A stretch of 64,000 nt of DNA from NCBI RefSeq assembly GCF_040412425.1, contig NC_089756.1, positions 9,827,226-9,891,225 on the forward strand, written 5' to 3'. This DNA is from Macrobrachium rosenbergii (Eukaryota; Arthropoda; Malacostraca; Decapoda; Palaemonidae). Position numbers and translations under genes: made by a program. The notes under the pieces were generated by a model that did not search any database, was not told where the DNA came from, and worked only from the letters and a program-made list of their open reading frames with translations. Shown piece by piece: positions 20,794 to 32,199 of the stretch (the stretch's first letter is position 1; each line of letters begins with the position of its first letter).

Positions 20794-21840
20794 CTATGAA
20801 TCCTCACCCAGTACCATGACTGCCACCAATAACGGTCCCAAGGTACGGCAATCATCAAACACTGTTTCCATCTCCTTCAAATAGTGTGATGCAAAAATAG
20901 ACCTGCACTTCCAGTAGGTCGACTGAAGAATGGAAGTTAGAGACATATTGTACCTGAAAGCCGAAGAGGTAGATACTGCTCTGACTTCATGAGCTTTCAC
21001 TGCAAAAGCTGGCAACGTAGTCTTCCTGGATCCGTGAATGTGCCTCTGAAATTAATCCCTCAGGAAGAACAACAAGTTCTTAGACAAAGGGTGAGAGGGG
21101 TTCTTAACTGAACACCAGAGGTTACTGGATGGACCTCTGATCTTCTCTATCCTACTCAGACAGTACCTCAGAGTTCTGACCGGACAGAGTACTCTCTCTT
21201 CTTCCTTGGAGCCAAGGATGTCCATTAAATTCTTGATGGTGAAAGAACAAGGCCAGGGCTTGGACGGGGCTTCGTTCTTGGCCAAAAAGCTAGGTAAAGG
21301 AGCAAACTACATCCACTTGGAAAAATCTACCCTTTTATTGATGGCTTGAATTTCACTAATGTGCTTTGCAGTAGATAAGGCAAAGAGGAAGTGTCTTACG
21401 AGTGACGTCCCACAGAGAAGTGGAACGAAGGGGTTCAAAAGCAGGAACTGTCAGCCACTCCAAGACTACATCCAGGTTGCAAGAGACCAGATTGTCCTTC
21501 CTCTGTTTTGACATGTCAAAGGACTTGATCAGGTCGTTACTATCTGAGTTTGACAAAAGATCCAGGCCTCTATGTTTAAAAACTGAGCTAAGCATAGCTC
21601 AATACCCCTTAATGGTGGATGAAGACATATTCACAGAATTCCTATGATATAGGAGGAAATCAGCACTCAGCATTAAAGATGTCTCAGAAGAAGAGACATT
21701 GTGGTTGTGGCACCATCGAAGGAAAACTGCCCACTTGGCCTGGTAGACAAGGCTAGCTCTTCTCTTGAAAAACCTCTCGCTCTGACAAGCTTGCAAACAG
21801 TCTGAACCTGTCAGAGCAAGAGTGGACAACCCTTGGTGGT
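20794..21840 (-). pseudogene. Tyrosine recombinase of copy D (frame-broken)
   Basis: Pieces in order on the minus strand: an N-terminal part at about 21829-21360; RVLCPVRTLRYCLSRIEKI and KNPSHPLSKNLLFFLRD at 21285-21052; and HEVRAVSTSSAF (His and second Arg) followed by WKCRSIFASHYLKEM (nucleophilic Tyr) at 21015-20794. Near 21345 the place of the first catalytic Arg reads AKHISEIQ, with His instead of Arg. At least three frame changes separate the pieces. Confidence 0.78.
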
Positions 21841-21894
21841 GTCTTTTGAAGTGGGGTTGCTTGAGTAAAGAAGGTTTTTGAGGAAGAAGTCTTG

Positions 21895-22440
21895 GAAAAT
21901 CTAACAGTAACTGAAGAAGGTCTGGGAACCACTTTCAGGGGCCAAAATGGGGCTATGAGAGGTCATGGTGGTGTTGTGGTGGGCTTGAAATTTGTTTATC
22001 ACCTTCCTGATCATGCTGAAAGGAGGAAAAGTGTACAGATCCAGACTGGACCAGTCTTGCAGCATGGCATCTGTTACCAATGCAAGAGGATCTGGGGCTG
22101 GAGAGCAAAAGAGAGGAAGATGATGGTTCTTGGAGGTGGCAAACAGGTCTAAAGTTAGCTTGCCCCACAGTTTCCAAAGATCTAGACATACCAGGGAATC
22201 CAAGGTACATTCGGTGGGAAGGACCTCAGCTTGTCCAGCAAAACATTTAATTTCCCCTGGATAAACCGGGTGACCAGAGTCACTGGATTTTGATCCACCC
22301 ATAGGAGTAGATCTCTTGCTGCCTGGCAGAGAGAAAAGGAATGTGTGCTGCCTTGTTTCTGGATATATGCTAAAGCCGTGGCATTGTCCACATGGACTAC
22401 CACTGTCTTGTTGCCGACCATGGTCGAGAAACACTGAAGG
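21895..22440 (-). pseudogene. Methyltransferase-like domain of copy D
   Basis: An open stretch shows LDLFATSKNHHLPLFCSP, DAMLQDWSSLDLYTFPPF and a TMT segment before drifting out of frame. It is the DIRS block placed between RNase H and YR. The DLFA and FPP motifs correspond to the Dam-type S-adenosylmethionine-binding and NPPY positions, but the latter is degenerate, so activity is doubtful. Confidence 0.65.
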
Positions 22441-23430
22441 CCTAGATGAACCACTTTCAGTTCACTGACATTTGTATGTAGACTTTGTTGCTCTGCTGGA
22501 TACTGATTCCCCAATAAAAGTCTGGGTCAGGGCTCAGAGGCTGAAGGGACTTCCCTTCTAAGTCTTTCTTCAGACAGCCACCATTGCAGGTCTGCTTTGA
22601 TCTTCAGGGTGAACATACACACGTAAGTGTTCAGCTGTGTTTCCTGTCCCAGTTGGCCTTTAGGCAGAACTGGATAACTCTCATATGCAGTCTGCCTAGT
22701 TTGACAAACATCTCTATAGATGCAAACTTCCCCAGAAGGATCATCCATTGTTGAGCTGAGCAAGATGAAAGGGCTAGAAACCTGTGGACCATCTGAAGAC
22801 AGTTGGAAATTCTCCTGGGAGTCGGAAAAGCCAGAAAAGTCATTGAAAAGAAGGCCCTGTTCTTTGGTAAGAAGCAAAACCTTGCGCAAGTCTCTCATGC
22901 ACTTTTCCTTTGATGGGGATTGAAGCAGCCAGTTGTCCAGATACAGATTTACATTGTTCCCTATCAAATGGAGCCATTTTGTCCTGAAAGATGAACCTTA
23001 GACACCTCCTGGAGTCTGGATGGATCAGATTGTGGAAGTATGCATCTTGTATGTCTAATGTTATCATCCAGTCGGCCTGCTGAATGGATGAAAGGACTGA
23101 ATGGTTCATCTCCATCTTGAATTTTGTCTTCTGGACAAAATCATTGAGAGCTCTTACCTCTAGGGCAGGTCTCCAGCCCCTGATGTTTTCGGAACCACGA
23201 AGAGACAGTTGCAAAAGCCCTCTGTGTTGGTGTTCTTGACTTTCTCTATGCCCTTCTTTTGGAGGTAGGAGGAAACTTCCTCCAAAAGGGCCGAATGTCT
23301 CTCTGAGCCTCTTGAGTAAGACGACAATGCGATGGGAGACGTGGCTAATGGTGGGCTCTCCAGGAACGGGATGGCTTAGCCCTCCTTCAAAACCTCGATG
23401 ATCCACAGCTCTGCTCTCCTGATCAACCAC
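22441..23430 (-). pseudogene. RT-RNase H of copy D with internal deletion
   Basis: The RT N-terminal part (23430-22990) has IRGWRPALEVRALN and DWMITLDIQDAYFHNLIHPD (motif A Asp). The motif B region is missing. The sequence resumes at VNLYLDNWLLQSPSKEKC, where the YLDD box reads YLDN. RNase H pieces at 22514-22182 include ELKVVHLGLQCFSTM and VVVHVDNATALAYIQKQG. Deletion plus active-site change make it non-functional. Confidence 0.78.
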
Positions 23431-24742
23431 TTTCCCAAAACTCCAGGAATCTGGCTCCTACGAGTGCACGAATAACTTTGTTTTCACTTTTTAGCACCGT
23501 CTTGGCTAAGCCCTTCTTAATGGACCTGGCTGTGAAACGTACATTGGAACGGGTCCTAAACTGAGATCTGGGTCTACCTCCATGAAAGAGTTGCTGCTGG
23601 AGGAGAGAGGCTGTCTTTGGTGCAAAGGCAGGCAAATCCTTGGGACGCTTGGAGGACTGAGTCAACAGATCTTGCGTTGATTTTTCCTGAAGGTCGGACG
23701 TAATTTCCTTAACCCTTAGAAGATGGGCTGAATATATATCAAGCACACCTCCAGACCGGGCAAACTAAACATTTTTTCCCTACCTTCCACGGGAAGTTGA
23801 AAGTGACTATTTACAACACTGTGTGGAGCCTCTTTTACAAAACACTCATAAAAATATGTTAACTTTACCAAGTTATGCATCTTTTTTTTCTAATAATTTA
23901 TTTTATTTTATTTTGTAAAATTATAAATACAGCTCACACAATATCATAACAGATAACTAAAATCAGTAACAAATTCTGAGTGTATTTATTGTAAACTATT
24001 TACGAGATTTACTGAGATGGGGAGATGCAGCAGCTTTTTGTGAGGTATACATGTTTTTTCTAATATTTCTTTATAAAATTACAATTAAACCTGACATACT
24101 ATCATAAAAGATAAGAATTAAAATCAACAGCAATCCCGGGTATACTGTATTTATGAGCAAATAAATAAAAAGACGTCCTGGAGCTGCAAAGGGGCAGTAC
24201 ATCCTCCTCTGAAAACTCAATGTACACTGATGATGTCTCTCCCATGCCGAGGTAATAAGTTGTCATAAGTCATTTATGGACCAACGAAGTGCTAGGAACT
24301 TCTTTCCTGCTAAATTTATTCAAACAGTATGGAGCGTAATATTAATATTCATATGATGATTTCCGTCCATCACCCAAAACCTGTTATGGATATTCATATG
24401 AGGATTCCCATCCATTAAAGCTTAACTGTGTCGAAGGAAGAGGTGAAAATAACAGGGCCGATTTCTGTCTGTGTGCGACTCCCTTAGTAGTTAAGGAGCA
24501 CCAGAGCTCTCTCTTGTTAAGTACTCCCAAGGTGAAAAGAGCAGAAAGCTCTAGAGAGCCATCTCTAATGGCCTAATTTGCACAGGACACGACTCCCAGC
24601 CAGTCCAAGATGATGTCTACCGATAAATCCTGGAAGTCCTCAACTTTCTTAGCCAGTGTTCCCACTGTCCAGTCAAGAAAGCTAAAAACTTCAAAGACCT
24701 TGAAAAGATCCTTAAAGTGATCAAGTTCCGCTGACAAAAAAG
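23431..24742 (-). pseudogene. gag-like gene of copy D, C-terminal part
   Basis: KSTQDLLTQSSKRPKDLPAF and a basic RPRSQFRTRSN block match the gag C-terminus of C and E. The gag reading is interrupted by a TTAA-flanked guest (23713-24421) and resumes with CSLTTKGVAHRQKSALLF. At 24742 it is cut by the left end of DIRS copy E and continues beyond E at 33777. Confidence 0.65.
23713..24421. mobile_element. Short piggyBac-like nonautonomous element (TTAA-flanked)
   Basis: TTAA flanks both sides (23709-23712 and 24422-24425). The ends CCCTTAGAAGATGGGC and, on the other strand, GCTTTAATGGATGGGA form an imperfect inverted repeat of about 16 bp. Gag of copy D is recognisable on both sides, which supports insertion. 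The 709-bp interior is AT-rich and noncoding, with two loosely similar blocks about 168 bp apart (TTTTTTCTAATA at 23884 and 24052). Confidence 0.6.
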
Positions 24743-24940
24743 ACATTTTTATAATAAAACAAAGTTTCATATATACTTACCAAGTAATTAGATAGCTATA
24801 GTTTCTAACTAGTATGGCAGCTAATAAAAAAGCAGCTAAAATTTGAAAATTCGCATCAGCAATTCTTTTGTTTTGGTGTAGGTAGCTAGTCCCGCCCACT
24901 TTTGGGAAAGAGAACAACTCGGCAAAGAACCTCATTTTGT
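24743..24940. repeat. Left inverted terminal repeat of copy E
   Basis: It begins GACATTTTTATAATAAAAC. Complementary to 33590-33776. Confidence 0.8.
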
Positions 24941-24981
24941 TTGTGCCTAAATGACCATGTGAGGGGAGGAGGGTGGGCTCC

Positions 24982-25050
24982 CATTCTGTAATTGCTAAGT
25001 ATATATAAAACTATTTTATTATAAAAGTAACTTACCAAGTAATTACATAG
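24982..25050. repeat. Internal complementary region of copy E (shortened)
   Basis: AAGTATATATAAAACTATTT joins directly to TATAAAAGTAACTTACCAAG. Compared with C, D and H the central ATGTCATTT junction is deleted (about 16 bases). A circle templated by this copy would lack the normal junction, so E is probably dead in this respect too. Confidence 0.65.
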
Positions 25051-25515
25051 TTGATTCCCACATTGATTGGAGGTGGGATGCATGGTCATCTACCCCAAAA
25101 CATTAGTATATGTAATGAATTTGAGAATAGGAAAGTTTACTAGCACTGACACCATGCTTATTGTTTCCTTACCTGTAAAGAGAGCTGTTGCAGGAAGATA
25201 CTGCCTCTGCTTGAAGCTCATCTTAACTGCAGTGGCGCGGCAGTATAGCCAAGAGTTGCCTGTTACATAAGTGGGAGCTTTAAGTGAAGGACCATTCCGA
25301 TCGCTAGTAAAGCATACAAAACTGCCCCTGCCCTGGGGACAGTACATCAAAAAAGACAACCAGATAAACAACACTATACCTACACCAAAAATTAAAACCA
25401 CCACCACCCATCCATTAAAAAACTGGCAGATATCCAAGCACATAGTAGTCCCAGGCTCCCCAAAGACTCAACGAACATGTCAAGGAAAAGAGAATCAGGT
25501 TGGAAGGGACACTTC

Positions 25516-28455
25516 CTACCCTTCCTTCCCCAGTACCATGCCAGCCACCAATAACGGACCTAGGGTACTGCAATTGTTAAAAACGGTTTCCACTCCTTTT
25601 AACCCTTAAACGCCGAGCATCTATTTACAAAAGTATCTGCCGTATGCCGACGGCATTCGGGAGTTAGCGCCATAGCGGAAAAAGTTTTTTTTTAAAAATC
25701 ACAGCACGCTTAGTTTTTAAGATTAAGAGTTCATTTCTGGCTCCTTTTTTTCTCATTGCCTGAAGTTTAGTATGCAACCATCAGAAATGAAAAAATATCA
25801 TTATCATATATAAATATTGAAATATATGACAGTGCAAAAAAAAAATTTCATATATAATTGTATATAAATCGCGCTGTAAGCAAAACGGTTAAAGCTAATG
25901 AGTTATTTTTTTCTTTGTATTGTACACTAAATTGCGATGATTTTGGTATATAACAAATTGTAAAATGATCAAAGCAACACAGAGAAAATATTATCACAAA
26001 ATGATGCATGAATTCGTAACACACAGACGTAAAAAAAAATTTTTTTTCAAAAATTCACCATAAATTGAAACATTGTGCTAGAGACTTCCCGTTTGTTGCA
26101 AAATGAAGGTAATTAATTGAATATTACTAGAATGTAAGTGTTTTAGCTTACAATTGCAGTTTTCGACCATTTCGGTTGAGCTAAAGTTGACCAAAGGTCG
26201 AATTTTTTCTATTTATTGTGATTTATATGAAAATATTTCAAAACTGATAAAAGCTACAACCATGAGTTATTTTTTGTTGTATTCTACATGAAATTGCGCA
26301 ATTTTCATATATAAAACTTTATGTAACGACTATTAGAAAAACAGTGCAAGCATTACGACAAAGTGACGAAAGAATTTCTGAGATTTTCGGCCGAGTTACA
26401 ATGACGCTACATAAGGAAAAAGTTTTTTTTTTATTAAAAAATTCACCATAAATCGAAACATTGTGCTAGAGACTTCCTGTTTGTTGCAATATGAAGGTAA
26501 ATGATTGAATATTACTAGAATGTAAGAGTTTTAGCTTACAATTGCGTTTTTCGACCATTTCGGTTGAGTTAAAGTTGACTGAAGGTTGAAATTTTGGCAC
26601 ATTGTGATTTATATGAAAATATTTCAAAACTGATAAAAGCTACAACCATGAGTTATTTTTTGTTGTATTCTACATGAAATTGCGCACATTTTCATATATA
26701 AAACTTTATGTAACGACTAATATGAAATGGTGCAAACATTATGACAAAGTGACAAAAGAATTTCTGAGATTTTCGGCTGAGTTACCACGCACGGAAGTAA
26801 GGAAAAAGTTATTTTAAAAAATTCACCTAAATCAAAATATTGTGCTAGAGACTTCCAATTTGTTGCAAAATGAAGGTAAATGATTGAATATTACTCGTAC
26901 TAGTTTTAGCTTACAATTGCGTTTTTTGACCATTTCGGTCAAGTTAAAGTTGACCGAAGGTTGAAATTTTGGCACTTATCGTGATTTATATGAAAATATT
27001 TCCAAACTGATAAAAGCTACAACCATGGGTTGTTTTTTGTTGTATTTTACATGAAACTGCACACATTTTCATATATAAAACTTTATGTAACGGCTAATAT
27101 AAAACCATGCAAAAATTACGACAAAATGACAAAAGAATTTCTGAAATTTTCGGCAGATTTACCGCGCGGACGTAAGGTTAAAATTTTTTTCAAAAATTCA
27201 CCATAAATCGAAATATTGTGCTCGAGACTTCCAATTTGTTGCAAAATGAAGGTAAATGATTGAATATTACTAGAATGTAAGAGTTTTAGCTTACAATTGT
27301 GTTTTTCGACCATTTCAGTCGAGTCAAAGTTGACATAAGGTTGAAATTTTTTGTAGTCGACGCACAGTATGTCTACTTGGCACCCGACAGACAATTTTAG
27401 TCAACGTACATTACGTCCAGTCGGCGTTTAAGTAATGGGACGAAAACACTGACTTGCATTTCCAATAAGTCGTTTGGAGAATGGAAAAGAGAGAGAGATT
27501 GTGTTTAAAAGCTAACGACGTTGCTATGGCTCTAATATCGTGAGCTCTGACTTTAAGAATAGGAAGTTGCTCTTCTTCATTCTGGGAATGTGTTTTACAA
27601 ATGAGATTCCTAAGAAAGAAAGAAAGGGCATTCTTCGTAAAGGGTCGCGAAGGGTCTTTGACCGAACACCATAGGTTACTGGCAGGTCCCCTTATTTTCT
27701 CAGTCCTATGTAGGTAAAACTTCAAAGCCCGTACAGGACAAAGCACTCTCCCTTTATCTTCCGAGCCTAGCACTTCCCCTAAATTCTTGATACCAAAAGA
27801 ATGAGGCCAAGGTTTTGATGGAGTGTCATTTTTTGCAAGAAATCGAAGAGTATGAGAGCAGACCACATCTCCTTGAGCGAATCCGACTCTTTTGTCAATT
27901 GCCTGTATCTCACTGATTCTTTCTCTTAGCAGTGGCTAAGGCTACCAGGAAGAGAGTCTTCTTCATAAGTTTCCTAAGAGACGTGGAATTAGGAGGTTCA
28001 AAAGCAGGGCTAGAAGAGAGCCATTTTAAGACCACATCTAGGTTCCATGATACTGGTTGCATATCCCTTGTCTTACACATATCAAATGATCTAATAAGAT
28101 CGGAAATATCCTGGCTAGCACATAGTTCCAGGCCCCTATGCCAGAACACAGAGCTAAGCATGGACCTGTAACCTTTAATTGTAGATGAATACAAATCTCT
28201 GGTGGTTCTCAGATACTTTAGGAATTCGGTGATTTCCATTAAAGAAGTCTTAGAAGACAAGATGCCATTACTTCTGCACCAAGTGCGGAATATGGACCAC
28301 TTATGTTGGCAGATGTTGGTCATCTGCAACTGTCCTTGAAAACCATCTAGCACCTTTGATGGAGTTGTCATAAGTGGGGTTGCTTGAGCAGATTGCATTT
28401 TTGTGGTAGAAGCCTTGGAAAGTCCTCCAACATATCCAGAAGATCCAGGAACCAT
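25516..28455 (-). pseudogene. Tyrosine recombinase of copy E, split by a TTAA element
   Basis: The main part (28455-27432) includes RVLCPVRALKFYLHRTEKIR, KVRAHDIRAIATSLAF (His and second Arg) and WKCKSVFSSHYL (Tyr). The frame stops at the insertion of the element at 25603-27431. On the far side the last residues continue as GVETVFNNCSTLGPLLVAG to a stop at 25516-25518. Near 27915 a frameshift lies where the first catalytic Arg is expected (AKR..RISEIQ across frames). The continuity of peptide on both sides of the insertion is strong evidence for the reading. Confidence 0.8.
25603..27431. mobile_element. piggyBac-like nonautonomous element F, copy 1, with four internal repeats
   Basis: The left junction is TTAA followed by CCCTTAAACGCCGAGC. 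The right end is GTCGGCGTTTAAG, where TTAACC appears lost by recombination between the nearby TTAA motifs. TTAA targets and CCC/GGG ends are the piggyBac hallmark. Inside are about four tandem units of 375-389 bp, each with GAGACTTCC (26081, 26470, 26849, 27224), CCATTTCGGT and ACATGAAATTGCGCA-type blocks. No transposase is encoded. Confidence 0.82.
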
Positions 28456-28780
28456 TCCCTTAAAAGGCCAAAAGGAGCTATTAGTGTCATTGACACATTT
28501 GGTGTGACCAGAACTTGTTCAGGACTTCTCGTATTATCCCGAACGGTGGGAAGGCATACAGGTCTTTGTTTGACCAGTCCTACAACATGGCATACGTCAC
28601 CCATGCTAAGGGGTCTTGGACTGGCGATGGCTTTGGGAGTCTCAAAGAGATCCAGGGTTGGAGTTCCCCAAAGTTTCCACAGGTCTAAGCAAACCTGTGG
28701 ATCTAAAGTCCACTCCGTGGGAATGACTTGACTGTGTCTGCTCAGCTGGTCTGCCAGGACATTCAAGTCTGCCTTGGACG
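28400..28780 (-). pseudogene. Methyltransferase-like domain of copy E
   Basis: VCLDLWKLWGTPTLDLFETP is followed in another frame by blocks equivalent to DAMLQDWS and FPPF, then VSMTLIAPFGLLREWFLDLL. The block sits between RNase H and YR as in the other DIRS copies. DLFA reads DLFE, and the frame is broken. Confidence 0.6.
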
Positions 28781-28979
28781 AATCTTGTTATTGTACTATT
28801 TTCGTCTGATTTTGGTTTGCCCAAAGCAGAAGATCCCTTGCTGCCTCGCAAAGCAAGAAAGAATGCGTTCCCCCTTGCTTGCTTATGTAGGACAAAGCTG
28901 TGGTATTGTCCGAGTGGACTGCTACTGTCGTCCTGGAAACTTCCAGGGAAAAGGCTTGCAATCTCAGGTGGACCACCTT
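28771..28979 (-). pseudogene. RNase H of copy E, C-terminal part
   Basis: MVHLRLQAFSLEVSRTTVAV continues to HSDNTTALSYISKQGG, carrying the catalytic Asp. The upstream half of this domain ends at NVKEL at 31066-31070. Between them lies the TA-flanked element J (28982-31065). Joining across one TA restores an ELKVVHLRLQ-type peptide as in D and H. Confidence 0.8.
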
Positions 28980-28981
28980 TA

Positions 28982-31065
28982 CAGTAAACCCCCCTTACTT
29001 GCGTTCTCACGATCTGCGGACTCACACATTCGCAGGTTTCTCTGTGGAACATATCTACCCATTATTCGCAGAAAATTCGCCCATTCTTCAAGGAATTTTT
29101 CACTAAGCAATCTTCACTAATTACAGGTAGTGCTTGAGTTACGATGATTTGACTTACGATAATTCGCTTTTTTGATGGGGTTAGCAATTAATATCGATAC
29201 GACAATATTTTGAAAATACGTATTTTTAAATTTCGCGGGCGACTGGTGCAGGCAACAACGTACAATCAGGCAACGTACGGTGTACGATACGTTGGCCCGA
29301 GAGGCTAGAATAGGTACATTAATTCAATGAGCTGACCTCACTTGCTCTCGTGTCAAAAGTTAAAATAGGCCAGTGTTCGTTAGCAATTTTTGTGCGTTTG
29401 TAAATACAGGTAGTGCACGAGTGATGATAATTCGTCTTACAATAATTCGAGTTTACGATGGAGTTAGCAATTAATACTGGTACGACAATATTTAGAAAAT
29501 ATTTTTAAATTTCGAGCGGGCACAGGCAACAGCATACACTCCAGATGCCACAGAATCAGGCAGCAAGAGAGATCAACTTACAATAGACCAACTTCTTTTT
29601 CTCCATCTCTTTATTCCATCTTCTAGTTAAAAAGTAAGAGAATGATAAAAGTATTTTTAGTAACCTTATACTCTTGTGAAAATGCGTACAGCCATAAACA
29701 ACCGATCGAGACTCTGTTGTTTTGCTAATAACCGAATCGGATAACAACTGTTTTGCATGTATTTCAACCATCGTACGGTTAAACAATTATCGTAGTTATG
29801 TTACAAATGACGTTAAGTACTGATATGTTTTTACACTACCCTTATCCGCTATGGGGAAAAGATCGGCAAGGAAATATACTGCTGCAGTAAATTTAAGCTG
29901 CAAGTTGTAGTTGAAACTGAGAAAAGAATGTTCAAGCTGCTAATGACTATAAATTATCGTGCATTGGCAACATGGATGAAACTCGACAGCAAATAAAATT
30001 GGAAAGTATTTCAAATCAAAACTACTGGGCATGAGAGAACACATTTACTGCTGTTTTCACGCCGATAAAAGATAAATACGATAAAGCTTGTAGTATGATG
30101 ATGAAATCAAGAGAAAATAGCGAACGGAATCTTGATTTTATTTTTTTACACAAAACAAACGGCCAGCCGCCAATGTCATCTACTAACGGAAAAAATGGCT
30201 AAATTAATTTCACAACGAGACATTTAAGTTATATTTCGACTTAAAAACACTTAGTATAACGAAAAATATATATGTCCCTTATAAATAAAGTATCTAGAGA
30301 TTCATTTACGCTAACTAGAAGCAAGAAATGCCCTCTGAACCGAGTTAAATGTGGCGAAATAAAGACCGCGTGATCGATTCCCAAACCAAAACATTTGATC
30401 GCTATGATCGGAATTTATAATGCAAAGGCAATATAAGAATATTTACGATTGGATACAGTGTAGTAAAGCATAACTTTTTAAAAGATCCATGGAAAAGATG
30501 CACATTCGTTATTTTGATGTTTGTATAATATGGTGTTATGTGAAAATAGAATACAGTATAATGTAGGCTAGGCTACCGTATATGATATACAAAAGTGCAG
30601 GCTAGGCCTTGTTTGTTATTCAATTTCTCTTAATACTTACTTATCATGTCAATCTGCACTGAACCTGCAGAATTAGCTGACACTAATAATTACCATACCA
30701 TTTATGTATAAAGTATACTGTGTAGTGTAGGCTAGGCTACCATATATGTATAAATGGTACTGATTACCCTAGTGTAGGCTAGGCCATATTCGAGTTACGA
30801 TTTTTTCAACAAATGATGGGTTTTTTGGAACCTAACCCCATCGTAAGTAGGGGAATACCTGTACTGTATTTTCATGAATAAATGCACTTTTTGTCATAAA
30901 ACTATTAAAATACTCAGGTATATGCATTTTTACAAGGTTTTTTGTGTTTAAACTATCAAAATGGGCAGTTCTAAGTGTTTTTAGAGGGGTTTCAAGTATT
31001 CGTGGATTTTAGCTATTCGCAGGGGGGTGTGATATGCATCCCCCGCAAATATGGGGGGTTCACTG
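28982..31065. mobile_element. TA-type DNA element J, copy 2, complete, containing a pogo-like guest
   Basis: The ends are CAGTAAACCCCCC-like on the left and CAGTGAACCCCCC on the other strand at the right. TA duplications are at 28980-28981 and 31066-31067, and the insertion point is exactly inside an RNase H codon. J's own sequence is only about 350 bp (28982-29123 and 30862-31065) and noncoding, so it is a MITE of the Tc1/mariner superfamily. Its centre is split by element K at a TA that is intact in J copies 1 and 3. Confidence 0.82.
29124..30861 (+). mobile_element. pogo/Tigger-like element K, copy 1 (internally deleted)
   Basis: The ends CAGGTAGTGCTTGAGTTACG and, on the other strand, CAGGTATTCCCCTACTTACG are flanked by TA (29122-29123, 30862-30863). 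Between about 29850 and 30190 a decayed transposase can be read on the plus strand: a GKRSARKYTAA-like helix-turn-helix start, then GNMDET, and TTGHERTH across a frame change. MDET and TTGHE blocks are typical of pogo/Tigger DDE transposases. Much of the N-terminal domain between the two blocks and everything after them is missing. Copy 2 lies inverted at 37186-38924. Confidence 0.75.
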
Positions 31066-32184
31066 TAACTCCTTCACATTTATGTCAAACTTCTGTTGTT
31101 CCGGTGACCACTTCCCGGAGACCTCCTTGTCTCCCAGGAGAGCTCCCCAGCCTAAGTCTGATGAATTTGCATAAAAGCTGAGGTCTGGGTTCTGTATGAG
31201 AAGGGTCTTCCCTTCTAGTAACCTGTCTTTTGACTTCCACCAAAGCAGGTGCTTTTTGATTTTGGAAGTTACAGGAAACATGAACAGGTCTGGGTGATGT
31301 TTCCTGTCCAAGCTGGCTAGGGGAAAAAACTGAAGAACTCTCATATGTAACCTTCCCAGGGATATGAATTGTTCTATGGATGCTAGAGTTCTGAGGAGAC
31401 TCATCCATCTGTTGGCAGTGCAGGTCTGGAGAGAGAGAAACTCGTCTACTATTCTCAGACAGGACTCCATTCTCTTGGGGGATGGAAAAGCCTGAAAAGC
31501 TAGAGAGTTCAGCATCACCCCCAAATATACTATCTCCTGAGAAGGAGCCAGCTGGGATTTCTGATGACTGATGAGTAATCCTAGATTGTTGGCTAGGCAA
31601 ATGGTCTTGCAAAGGTCCTCCATGCATTGTTCCTTTGTTGGGGAGTGAAGGAGCCAATCGCCTAAGTAGAGAGTGATGCTGATGCCCCTGAGATGGAACT
31701 GCCCTGCTAGGGGAGCAAGAATGTGAGTAAAAACCTGAGGGGCCATTGATAGTCCAAAACACAGGGCTCGATACTGGAAGACTCGGTCCTGGAAAACGAA
31801 TCTGACGTACTCCCTCGAATCTGGTTGTATAGGGACGTGAAAGTACGCATCTTGTACATCTATTGAGACCATCCAATCTCTTTGAAGAATGGAGTCAAGA
31901 ATGTCTTCCAGCACACTTACATCAAGGACCGGTCTCCATCCTCCCGAGGATTTGGGGAGTATGAATAGGCAATTGCAGAATCCCTCTGAGCCCACATCTA
32001 CAACCATCTCTACTGCCTTCTTGGTGAGAAGGGCAGAAACTTCCTCCGAGAGGGCCGAAAACCTCTCTGAGCCTATGGAGTAGGCAGTCAAGACGATGGG
32101 CTTCTTGACTAATGGAGGTTTTTCCCTGAATGGGATAGCATAACCCTCCTTGAGGACTTGTACAATCCATTGTTCCGCTCCCAT
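31066..32184 (-). pseudogene. RT and start of RNase H of copy E
   Basis: A frame of about 370 residues contains GGWRPVLDVSVLEDI, DWMVSIDVQDAYFHVPIQPD (motif A Asp), YRALCFGLSMAPQVF (motif B) and SITLYLGDWLLHSPTKEQC. Here the YLDD active-site box reads YLGD, so the first catalytic Asp of motif C is lost. RNase H starts with LSFYANSSDLGWGALL (Asp replaced by Asn) and runs to NVKEL, where element J interrupts. This is the longest family-2 frame, but it encodes an inactive enzyme. Confidence 0.85.
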
Positions 32185-32199
32185 CTTGCTCCGCTTTTC

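Noticed and set aside
25603..27431. Tandem array considered as CRISPR or centromeric satellite
   Set aside because: Units are about 380 bp without spacer structure, and the array is bounded by TTAA and element termini, so it is a transposon interior.
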